Shown in pieces: positions 45,496 to 57,600 of a stretch of 64,000 nucleotides of DNA. The stretch is from Brachionus plicatilis (taxonomy: Eukaryota; Rotifera; Eurotatoria; Ploima; Brachionidae): contig QEOQ01000670.1 of the NCBI GenBank assembly GCA_010279815.1, forward strand, positions 791,372 through 855,371, written 5' to 3'. The position numbers and the translations under genes are program-made. Position 1 is the stretch's first letter; each line of letters begins with the position of its first letter. The notes under the pieces were generated by a model, which searched no databases, had not been told where the DNA came from, and saw only the letters and a program-made list of their open reading frames with translations.

Positions 45496-48400
45496 TTAGT
45501 GGTACACGTGCTTATTGTCGGTCTAATGGCCTTGGAATGATAAATGAGCTTTTTAAATTTTGAAAAGAATTTCTAATTGAAAAAAAATTGATTTCTTAAT
45601 TGAAATTATTGAAGCAGATTTTTGAAAATTTTTTAAATATCTAAGGCTCATATTGATTTTCGATTTGAAAATTCAGTGCCGGATATTTGTCCGACTATGT
45701 ATTTACTCAATTAATTAAGCTCATTTGGCAAAGTAAATAAATGGGCCTAGTTGCGTAATTGAAAAAAAATTTTAATGACCAAGCTGGTGGCCGTGCATCA
45801 TCATCTGTATATAATTTTATTTTAGCTATAAAAGTTTCTCATCATTATTTCAAATGAATACAAATTGGGCTAAAATCTTTCAATATTTTGTTGTTGTTAT
45901 TGTTGCTTCAAATTGGCTTTGTTTAATAAAGCTAAAAAATTGGATTAAAATCATAATTTTGCTAGTGAAGATTTGCTGATAGTTAAATGATAAACTAGCT
46001 AGAAACAAAATCGGACATTTTTGAGTCTTCAGGGTGCACGTATTGCTGTGTCGGAGCTCACATTACAATCAAATAAACAAAATTTGATAAGAGCTTCTAA
46101 AAAAGCGATCTATCAAAGCTTAATATTTTAATTTAAAATTCAAATTAATTTACTTTAAGATTATGATTGTGGGGGATTTTATTATTTAAACAAGTCAGCG
46201 CCAATAGGGCCGAGTACTTAATTAGTTGCCGCTCAAAAGGTTTCCCAATTCAAACTGGGCTTTGATTTATTCAAAATTATTTTGTGACAAACATAACCCT
46301 GCAAGTTGGCGGATTTGTGTGCCCAAAAATATCCTAAGCTCGGCATTAACAACTTGAGCTATCAGTGCACACTCAATCGGTGTTTGATTACAGCAAACAA
46401 TTTTTTTTACTTTTTCTATTTTTCTAAAATTTTAATTGAACTCAAAAATTTTAAAAGTTTTTTAAATTAGTGCTGCAAATGGACAGTGATACTTGACATA
46501 GTTTTGAGAGCCTTGCTGGTCATTCGATATTGATTTAAGCAAAAATCGATACTCTAAAAACGCTATGACAGTTCATGGCTAATAGAATTTATGTCCGATT
46601 TCAAGTCGCGCTATTCATCTATTTAGACCGAATATGTTTATTCTTAATCTCATTTTTTGTTCACAGACACTAGTTTTTTTTTTTTTTTTAAATATTTTTC
46701 TATTCATTTTTTTCCATCAAGCTAAAAGGCACACTTTTAAGTTTTTAAAAATTATTTTCTCATAAATTAGGTCCCGACTGAAAAGTGTCGTTTTGAAATT
46801 TTCTAAAAAAAGAGCATCTAGTCAAATCAGCACAAAATAAGTCTTTAGAGCAAACATTGACAACATAATTGTCAACACCGTCATTTGGACGCTTTGTTTA
46901 GGCGATTGTTCTGCTTGGCGTAAACTTAGATACGTCTAGATTAGATCGGCTTAGCAAACTCTTTTTAAATTTTTTCTTTTAAACAAAAAAATCTATAGAC
47001 GGTCTATTATAGATGGCCTTTAGTATCTATTGTGATGAGCTAACAGTTTTGGTCTTTGAAACAACCAGAATAAAGAAAAATTGAATTTTAATCGCGTTAT
47101 CTTATCTAACCCAGTTTTTGATGGATATAAATTAGTCGATTTCCAATTTAAGTTTTTTCTCTCTAATCTAAGACTTTTTTCAAATTTAATTATCAATTAT
47201 TAAAAAAAACAGTGTTTTTTTACCAGGCTTTCCATAACATTCCTAGCTCTAATTAAAAATAGTTTAAAAATTTTATTTTTTAATTTAAATTAAAAAAAAG
47301 ATAAATTAGTAAAGGCTTCGGTGAGTTTTTTTTTATTTTAAAGTTTCAATTCAATTTACGGAATCATTGAGTTCATAAATGATCAGTGAAAATATTTAAA
47401 ACATACTCTCATTATGACTTCTTTTTGGTTCCATTTAATTTCAATTAAAATTTAAAAGTCACTAAAATTTTTTTTTTTTAATTTATTTTAGTAAAAATCA
47501 TGGGTTTTTTCCAATTTATTTAATTTCTTGTGATTCCATTAAATTGAAAAAATTCAAATTAGATTCGAGAATTTATTTAAAATTTAGAAAAAAATATCTA
47601 CAAGAAAAACATATTTTTTCCATTTCGATTTTATCAAACTACTTTGACATTTGCTTCCTTATTTAATATTTAAATTTTGACTATGGATTTGGTTTTGTTT
47701 CCAATTTTTGATTTTTTTAGAAAGAAAATTTATTTGAATTCAAAAATGATATTTAAATAAAATTCGATTTATTTTTTACTATCCATGTTTTTCTTATTAT
47801 TGTCTGAGCATGTAGTAGTTTTTTTTCAATGCTATTGTGAAAACACGGCTGAAAAAAAATTCCAAATGTTCTTATAGATAAATATTATAAAATGAGTCAA
47901 TTTCCAATTTTATTTTTGCTTTTATCTAAAACTCTTTTCAAATTTAATTATCAATTAATAAGAAAAATAATGTTTCTTTTTCAGATTCTTCATAATATTC
48001 CAAGCTCTTATTAAAATTTTTTTAAAGAATTTTAATTTTAAAATTAAAATAGAAAAAATAGAAAATTATATTTTATATATTTTAGAAAAAAAATATTTTT
48101 TAATTAATTTAATTTCAATTAAAATTTAAAAGTCACAAAAATTTTTTTTTTAGTTTATTTTAATAAAAAATTAGAATCAAATGTCTACAAGAAAAACATT
48201 TTTTTTCATTTCGATTTTATCAAGCTACTTTGACATTTTCTTCCTTTTTAAATTTAAATAAAATTCGAATTATTTTGTATTCTCCATGTATTTCTAGGCT
48301 TTTGTCTGAGCATGTAGTAGTTTTTTTCGATGCTATTGAGAAAACACGGGTGGAAAACATTCAATATAGTTTGCCATAGATAAAATTATGAAATAAGTCG

Positions 48401-48696
48401 ATTTGTTAAGTTGACAAAGTTTTATCGATTTTTCAAAAAACTTCCTTCAAACATCAAGGTGTACACAAATTTCACTATTGTAGTCCATAAATCAAACTCG
48501 TTCAATGGAGCACTAATAAAAAACATATTTCTCAAACTAAAACATAAAAACTCTATTTAACCTGATTTTTTATTTTAGATTAGAAGCTCGGGTAAATCGA
48601 TAAATATTTCATTGACATAGAGCAAAATCGATAAGTTTAATAAATGTTAATTAAATCCATTTGATCGATTGATATGATAGCATACTGACTGAGACC
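45496..48696. other. Intergenic region upstream of the NCKAP5-like gene
   Basis: No gene recognised. It contains a direct duplication (47133-48356) listed separately. The interval 45780-47050 is less AT-rich than average and could carry regulatory sequence. Confidence 0.4.
47133..48356. repeat. Direct duplication upstream of the NCKAP5-like gene
   Basis: Copy A is 47133-47855 and copy B 47893-48356. They share in order agtc-atttccaattt, caaatttaattatcaatta, ttcaattaaaatttaaaag, tctacaagaaaaacat, tttcgattttatcaa-ctac and gtctgagcatgtagtagttt. Copy B lacks internal parts. A third partial relative occurs inside intron 1 at about 50585-50665. Confidence 0.75.
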
Positions 48697-51600
48697 ATGT
48701 CGTCCGATCTCGTCGATCTGTGCGCGTACATGTGCGACGAGACCAAGCAGCCCGGTCTGATCACAACCGAAGAGGAATTCAAAAAGTAATTAGCCACTTA
48801 ATCCCGGGCCCTATCAGGTCACTTCAAATGAGAGATTATTGCTTTTAAGGTGTCTTAATTGTAATCGAATACACTACACAAAATTATCTATTCAATCCAA
48901 TATGTTGGCTTAGAAAAAGAGAAAAAGAAAACCCTATTCTTTCAACAGATTTTAGAGAGTTTTTAGCTCAAGATGAGCTTTGAATATCTTTTGTTAAAAG
49001 ATTTAAATCAATTATTTATTCTAGTCGGAAATAGAGCTAGCTAGAATTAGAGTAAATATTTAGCTCAGTTAAGTTGGCCAGGTTTTGGCTTTTTTATGCT
49101 CGGTCAAGCATGAGCCCACTCTGTTTGACAAGATCAACCGTGATTTATATCTGCTGGTCTAATGTCTAAACATTTTTAAGATTTTTTTTCTATTCAATTT
49201 TTTCTTCTTGATCAAACAGCCTAAAATAATTAATAAAAAATTTTTTAGACATTTTAAATTCCTGCATTCAATACATTAAATATGCACAGTTTATGATTTT
49301 TATAAAAAAATTTTTTCTCTAATTAAAGAGGTAAAAAATTAATTGAAAATTATTTTTATTTAAATCATAAATTTTGAAAATTTAATAAAATAAATTGAGG
49401 AATAAACCCTTTCTGAAAATTTTAGTGTCAAATCTATGCTGGCTCAGTGTCTAAACATTAAATAGATTTTTTTTTCAATTTTTTCTTCTTATAATTTATT
49501 GCTGTATTTAATTAATTTTTAAAAATTTGCGATATTTAGAGAATTTTAATTTTTAATTAGAAGCTAAAAATTTAATGATACTTTTTTAATTTTTTTTTTT
49601 TCTAAATTGAAAGAAAATAAAAATTCTAAAATAAAATCTTAAGTTCTTAGGGCAAAAATTATTCCCTCATTAAATTTTCACTTTAGTGAATTTTAGGAAT
49701 AAATTTAAATTAAAGAGGAAAAAATTAAAAAAAAAAAAAGAAAAACTTGGATAAATATTTAAGTCTTGGGCAAGATTTTTATTACGGCATTTAATTAACT
49801 AAATTTGCAAAAATTCGTAGTTTATAAAAATTCTTTATTTTTTCGATCTAAGAGTCTTAATAAATTAGAATTTTTTTTAGTTTTTGTTAAGAATTTATTC
49901 CTGCATATAATTAATTAAATATGCACAATTTGTGATTTATTAGAAAAAAAAAATTTTTTTTGTTAAAGAGGTAAAAAATTGAGCCAATTTTTTTAATCTA
50001 TTTTAAAAAATATGAAAAAGAAATAAATCCTATCTAAATATCTCATGGTCCAATGTCTAAACATTATTTAGATTTTTTTCAATTTTTTCTTCAATATCTA
50101 TGAGTCTAAGAAAATTCGAAATATTTAAATAATGCGTAAAAGCTATTCCTGCATTCAATTAATTTAGCTTGCACAATTTGGGACGTTGATTAGTTTTTTT
50201 ATCTAATTTAAAAGAAGCATTTTCAATAAACATTTTAGTTTCGGGTACGAATTGATCACATTTTCAAAATTTGTGATGCTTTTTAAAACTTTTTTTTTTA
50301 CTAAATAAAAAAGCGTAGAAAAATTTTAAAATAAAAACTTAAATTTTAAGCAAGAATTTTAATAAAGAAAATAAATATTTGGAATTAAGTTTTGGATAAA
50401 TAAATATTTTTTCCTGTATTTAATTAATTAAACTGCAAAATTTATGAATTTATTAAAATTTTTATTTTTCTTGATCGAAGAACCTTGAAAAAAAAAGTAC
50501 AAAAATTATTTTAGTTTTGGCCAAGAATTTTTCAAATTTTCAAAATTTAAAACAAATAAGTTATTTAAAAATAATTGTTGAATATTTAAATTTTATGCTA
50601 TGGATTAGGTCCTGCTTTTAATTTTTGATTTTTTAGAAAGAAAATTTATTTGAATTCAAAAAAAAAAGAAAAAATTAAATAAATATTTTTAGTGAGCAAT
50701 TATTTCTTGAATTTAATTAATTAAATTTTCGCAATCTGTGACGTTTAGTAGAAAAAAAAAATTAAATTCTTCGTTTTTAGTGAATATTTTAAGGCTGAGT
50801 CTAAAATAGAGAACATTTTATCCAAATAATTTAATTAACTTATTCGAATGCGAAAGGTTAGGAATTTTATCGTTAGTGTATATCTTTCTGGTCATTTATA
50901 ATATCAGACCATATGATTAATTTGCTTGTCATTAAACGTTTTATATTTTAAGAATGGAAAATGCGGTTAACAATTTATTAATTACTAAAAAACAAATCGA
51001 TAGTTTGAGCAACGAAAGAAATTCCTTAATGCTGTTGTACGAAAATAAAATAAACGAGCAAAATAGCCAAATAAAGTATTTAGAAGAAGAGAACTATTTT
51101 CTGAAGCTAAAACTAGAGCAGCAAAATTCAACAGACGGAGAACAATGGCGCCAAAAGTACGAGCAGTCGCTGGATAACATAATGCGCCAATTGTTGAGCA
51201 GTCTCAAGTCACAGGAAACAATACGGGCCGAGTTTATGAATCTGGATCAAGCAGACAACGAGCTGGACTCGCTAATAAGCACATCGAATAGCTGGACATT
51301 CAAGGGCCTTAATCTGAACAAGTCGCACCGGGTCCAAGAGCTTCTCATGCTTCAGCAAAAACAGCAGCTCAATTTGCTCAACGAATTGAGCGAAATATCC
51401 AAAAGTCTGAAAACAAATTGCCATTCGCAACATACCAATCATTCCTCATGTAAGTACCATTTCGTTACTCAAACACGTTCCCACTCAGCCAATATCTATT
51501 TTTTTAAATATCAATCTTTTAAGATAATATCAATAAGAGATCTTTTTAGTGTGAGAACGCTTCTTTTTTATTTAAAGGTTAAAATTGATGATTTTAGGCA

Positions 51601-54600
51601 TCGACTAGACCTAGTTTTAAATGCTCAATATTTTCTTGTTACTCTCAAAAATACTCTTTTGACTTAGCGCTAGAATGGGGCTAAAGCGAAAATTGTTAGT
51701 CATGGCGACCATTGTTTTGTCTGTGGATGCATTTGATTTAATTTAAATCAGAAATGTGCCTGAGGATGCACTTTTTGGAATTATTTATTACATAGCCTGG
51801 TGAAAAATAGAAAAGTGCTGGATATAATGGGTGAATGCATAGTTTCCGGTTTTTTTTGCAAAAGGGCATGAATCCTTCATTGTTAAGGAATGAAGACTAG
51901 AGCCAAGTGATTTATAAAGATAATTTAAAGCTTTACAAAGTTTATTTATAAAATTTTTTTTTATAATATCGTTTCGAATTTTGTCAATCCGACTTCCATT
52001 CCATCTGCATTGATGTTAGGCTAATTTCACGCAGGCATTTTAGTATCCTGAGCTTCAATAGATGAAGCGTTTTTGCAGGCGCATCTACTGGTTCTTGGAG
52101 TCAATTTTCAAAAATAAAATTCTGTTCATATAAAAAAAGCGAAAAAAAAATAAAAACTGGAAAAAGAGCTCCAAATTAAGACTTCTATCTAATATTAATC
52201 TGTATTCGAAACTAGTAAAAAATCAAATAAAAAATATGTAAGAGTACTGTATTTAAAAAAAATGATTATAAAAAAATTTTTCTTAATTACGTTTTAAATC
52301 CATTGTTTTAGATAGATATTTTTTTTAAATTAAAAAACTTGATTTTGATTTAATTTCCTTTATTTTTACATGGTAGAATCGTCTACTTGCTTTTTGAAAA
52401 CTGAGCACTGTGTTTTCGCTTTCCAGTCATCCTCGTAGACTTTTCCTCTCAATATTGACCAAAAATCCTCACCTTAGTAGTAGTAGTAGTAGTAGTGTGA
52501 GCTGTAACACATAAGTGTGAGTGCAGTTCATAACGCTGCACTTTATCAGCTTGCAACCTAAGTTGCATTAAGTCAAAGTTCCTCAGTGTCAGATTCTGTA
52601 AACAGATCTTCTCCAGGTCTCCGACTTCATATGTCTATCAATTTTGGCCTTAAACTGATTGACCGTATCAGTCCCTACTATTTCCGAGGGTAAAAGGTTC
52701 CAGGTTGTAGCTGTTCGGTTAAGTAAGAATTTATCCCTCATTGTCCCTCCTTGCTTATCCCTTGTTATTTGGCTATTATGTCTCCTGCTTGTCCCCTCAC
52801 TTACTCCCTCATTCTCTCTAATATCCAAATCTACCTTCTCGAACACTTTCCTTATCTTAAATATTTGTAATAAGTCCCCTCTTTTCCTTCTTGTTTCCAG
52901 GTCTGTTAAACCAAGCTCCTAAGTATTGCATTAGTCGCCCTTTTCTGGATTCCCTCGACCTTATTAATTTCACTTCTAGTCATAGAATTCCATACCGCCG
53001 AAGCTAATTCTAAATGCGTTCTGACGAAAGCTGGGTAAAGTTTTTTAAACAACTCTTTATTAAAAATTTGAAAGTTTTTCTCACTCTACCTAAAGCACTG
53101 TTAGCTTTAGATATCGCCGCTTCTACTTGTTTACTATGCTTCCCATCATTTGAAACCATAATACCCAGATCTTTCTCAACCTCGGATTCCTGCAACCATA
53201 CTTTTTCTTCCCCATGTTGAATGTAATATTTGTTTCTAGGGTTCTTCTTCCCGTAATGCATGATTTTGCATTTATTACTGTTTAAGGACATTGACCACTT
53301 CTTGCACCAGTTATCTATTTCATTTATATCTGCTTGTAAATCTGATTGTGACATTTCGTTCCCCTCTGAAATCACCTTACTATCATCAGCGTACATCTCC
53401 ATTATGTTATTTATTTTGTCTGGCAAGTTATTGATGTATATCATGAAAAGTAAGGGACCTAATACTGATCCTTGAGGCACACCACTTGTAATATTTCTCC
53501 ACCGTGATTCCGACGTGCCCATAACCACCTTTTGCATTAATTTTTTTTTCTTAAAAAAAGTCCAAGTCCGGATTTTAAAAGAAGAATTATGAATACTTTT
53601 ATGCTAAAATTGCTAGAAAATTCTGAAATATGGCAAATCAATTGCATTAGACAACCCAAGAGTATATAAATTTTTTGATATAAAGCCTGATTTAGCAAAT
53701 TTAAAAAAAAGTCTGGACTTGGACTTTTTCTTGGGGCTTTTAAACAGCTCTGGTCTGAATGATACTTAATGATTGATATTGCTAAAATACGGACCTGCTG
53801 TTTTTGGATAAAAAACGGACCCATGATTTTTGGGCGAAATACACTACGGCTGAGTTCCGTCCTCTGACTGTTTTTAAGCATTCAAAATTTAACAAGCTTT
53901 TCAACAAAATCATAAGCTAAGCTCTAGGACTTTTTCTTCGGTCTGCATAAGTTTCTAAAAATATTTTAAAAGTTTTTAATGTGATCATTTAAAAAATTCA
54001 TAAAATTTATTGCTATAATTTGTAAAATTTTCTATCAATGTAGTTTTCCTTTTTAAAGAAATATGACAATTTTTTAAGAATATTTTTTTAGTCACCTGAA
54101 TCAAGCATTTCTAGTTTAGTTAGAAAATTTAAGTTATTTTCATTGTAATTTGAAATTTAAAAATTAAAAAAATTTTTTTTAATGGTGGCAACTTTTGGTT
54201 TAAAATTGTTTAAATTTCCAGCAATTAATTTTTCTTGCTTATGTTGGATTCATGAAATCAAATTAAATAATTAATAATTAAATTTTGACTTATAAGGAAA
54301 AAATTTTAATAAAATAAATGATCTTTCGACTCGTTTAGTTAACAAATGTGAGAAATATGCCGATGATACATAGCAGATTTATCTAAAACAACTCTTGAAA
54401 AAGATCTAGGTATTTGTATTCAAAATGACTTGACTAGCCAAGTAAAATATTGCACCAGTCTTGGTAATAATATTTTGGGTATGATTGCTAAAAGCTTCAG
54501 GAATTTAAAAATTGATATACTGAGAATGCTTTAGCAGTGGTTAGACCTCATTTAGAGCTGCCATAAGTTCATGGTGTCCATTTCTTGAAAAAGACATTTC

Positions 54601-57600
54601 TGAAATCGAGAAGGTCCAAAGAAGAGCGACAAGAATAATCCCTTCACTTGAAAAATATGACTACTCGAAAAGACTGGAAATGTTTAACTTAACTTAATCT
54701 CAAAATAAGACGGATAAGAGGGGACTTAAACCAACTTTTAGAAATTATTAATGGATATGAAATTATCAATTTTGAAAATGGTATAAATTTTTCTCGAAAT
54801 CAGTCTTACAGCTTAAGAAGACAAAACAAATGTATTGTTAGAAAAAATGTGAAAAGTTGTAAGCAAAGATATCATTTCTTAACAAATCGAGTAGTTAATG
54901 TTTGGAATAATCTATCTCAGTACATCGTCATTTTGGATCAATTAATAACTACAAAATTAACCTGGACAAATTAGTCAAGAAAAAGTTTAATTTAATTCCA
55001 TAGCTTCCAAGAAGCTTAACCTGATAGAGTCGTAGTATTTATTACCACTACTTTTACTAAATTATTAGATATTTTAATTCATTTGATAATTTGGATACAA
55101 TAATTTAAAAGAAATTATTTTAAATCAAAAAAAAATTTAATCTCATTAGAAAGAATATTGTCGGAATTTATAAAATATTTTAACTTGAAAAATGTGACCA
55201 GGAAAAGATGATTTTTCTATAAAATATAATTTTTAAAAACGTGAATATTTAATTAAAAAAATTAATGAAATTTATCCTTATTGATGACCGGAAGCAATTT
55301 TTTTCAAATTTTTTTCCTGATGCACGATTTTTTTCTAAGTAAAAATACACGCGATTTCGATGGGTCTCTCTTTGATTGATTTTTTTAGTTTCAGAGAGTC
55401 ATTAAAAAAATCATTTCAAGTTATTAATGCTAAACAAACTTTGAGGAAATTACATTTAAAACGAGGAAGTTATGAGTATACAAACTTAGTCCAGAAACTT
55501 TGTCTTCGACCGTTTGTAAAGTTTTTGTTAGAAAAATAAGTTAACAGTTAATCTTTGAGGTTTAGGTGAAAGTTTTTTTTAAAATTAATTTTGAAAAAAA
55601 ATATTTTAAAGGATTAAGGTGTATCTTTGTTCAATCACTCAAAGAGAATATTAAATTCAATTGAAATTGTTGTTTGTGGGAATAAATGAGGATTTTTGGA
55701 TCAAAGCTTTAGTTTAAATTTTAAATATTCTTTAAATTAACTTAGAAAAATAATTAAATTCAGTTTTAATTGTAGCAAATAAATTAATTCAAAACTGAAT
55801 TTTATTTGAGTTTAAATAAATAAAATATTAAAAGTGTATTTTACTTGAAAACAAAAAATAAAAAATTTTGATTTACGTCTAGAGCCTAAAAATAATTTAA
55901 ATAAATAATCTGTTTATTTTTTGTTGCGAAAAGTACACAAAAAGAATTTTATTATTCTTTTTTGAATTATTTTTTCAATGGCATATCATACTTTGTCAAT
56001 CAATTAGATATGAGTGGATTTTTTCTTTGGTTTTTAAATAAAGCTTAATTATTTATTATATTTATAAACATCATTATTTTGACGAAGAGTTCTCAAAATT
56101 ATTGTGATTTAAAGATGAGCTAAAATTTTCAAGTGAAGAATTTAAAAGCAAATTAAGGTTTCGTTTCCAGGACTAAGTAGAATCGATTCCATTTTATAGA
56201 AACCCTCATTTATCTAGCATGTTCGTGATGTTTGGATTTAAATGCCAAGAAAAATCAAAAAACTAAAATAAAAGTATAAAAAAAATAAAAAATAAAAAAA
56301 TATATTAAAAAAATGTCTTTAATTATTTTTAAATCATAATTTTAAATTTCTTGTAAAAATGGGGAAAGGTAAAAAATTAATTCTAAAAAAGTGATTTGAG
56401 ATTTATAAACACTCAATTAATTTAATTAAGAAAGGAATAAAAGTAATTTTGTTGCATTACCGCAGCTGCAAATTGAAATTACACCGGCACAGTAAATAAT
56501 TAAGCGCAAATCAGGACGACCTGGAAAAATTTAAAAAAATAAATTTTAATTTCCTTTTTAAATTGAATGAATCAAGAGATCAATAGCCCAATGTATAAAA
56601 CCCGAATTGTGGAGTTTGGCAAAATTTAGAAAAAAATTTACTAAAACTTTTTGAGCTTATTTATTTGAAAAAAAAAATCCTCTTAAAAAAATTTTTTATT
56701 ATATTTAAATTCTTACCAATTTCTTGTTTTATTTTGAATCAAAAATAAGAATCCTTATTACCTAGACTTCCTTAATTAATTTTTAATTATAAAACGAGAA
56801 TTTCCGACCGAAAATTTCATCTCAAAATTAAATCAATATAATTTTGTTTTTTTTTCTAGCAACTAGTTCTAATCATGACAGCAAAGAAGACAAGACAGAG
56901 ATCAAGATAGACTCGAGCAGATCATCTCAAACCAATATTCTCAACTGCAGCACACTTTCGAACAACTCTCAGAGTTCTAATCCGCGTCCAAGCCGAATAC
57001 CAAAGCTGAGCGTGAACCAAAAAACTGTCAATCAAACAAAGGCAGCTGAGAGCGCCAAAAAAGCGCGTTATCCATCATCAACACGCATACCCCAGCGAGC
57101 CAGACCATCGACGCCAAAAACGTCGCACAAAAATCTTCCCTTCTCCGAGCCAATAACTCCATCCAAAGTAATCAACTCGACCACATTTGACAAGAGTGTG
57201 GCTCACATCTCGGACTCGTGCATAGTGCCCGAGTGCAAAGAAGTCAAATTGTTTATAAACAAGAATTTAGTGGACATCCTGCTGGTGGCGAAGAACAGCG
57301 AGCCCAAGGCCAGAGGCAGAGATGACGAGGGCTACTCGACCATGTCTTCCGAAATAATGCACCGTGCACAAAACAGTAACAGGACCAGCGCTGGCAATAC
57401 AGAGACCCAGAGCCGAACCAGTGAGGCTTCGTCGACCATTGACGAAACCAACTCGCTCTCGTCGCCACCTCCCAATTTGCACAACTCCAAAAAACGCTAC
57501 TGCTTTCCAACTCTCAAGACCCTCAACTACTACTACAACAACCGCTACTACCACCAGTACCACAAAAGAGCCGGCTCACAGTCCTCCATAGTTTGCTGCA

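Larger units (their letters stand above)
51450..56859 (+). other. Intron 2 with LINE and hAT insertions
   Basis: Holds the LINE pieces at 52480-53540 (-) and 54340-55060 (+) and a truncated hAT MITE at 53548-53752. A 50-codon coding-like frame after an acceptor-like site (about 55388-55540) cannot be joined in phase with exon 2. Confidence 0.55.

Noticed and set aside
53537..53881. 114-codon minus-strand ORF
   Set aside because: It runs through a truncated hAT MITE and AT-rich spacer.
55388..55540. Possible alternative exon of the NCKAP5-like gene
   Set aside because: An acceptor-like site and open frame exist, but joining to exon 2 gives an immediate stop.
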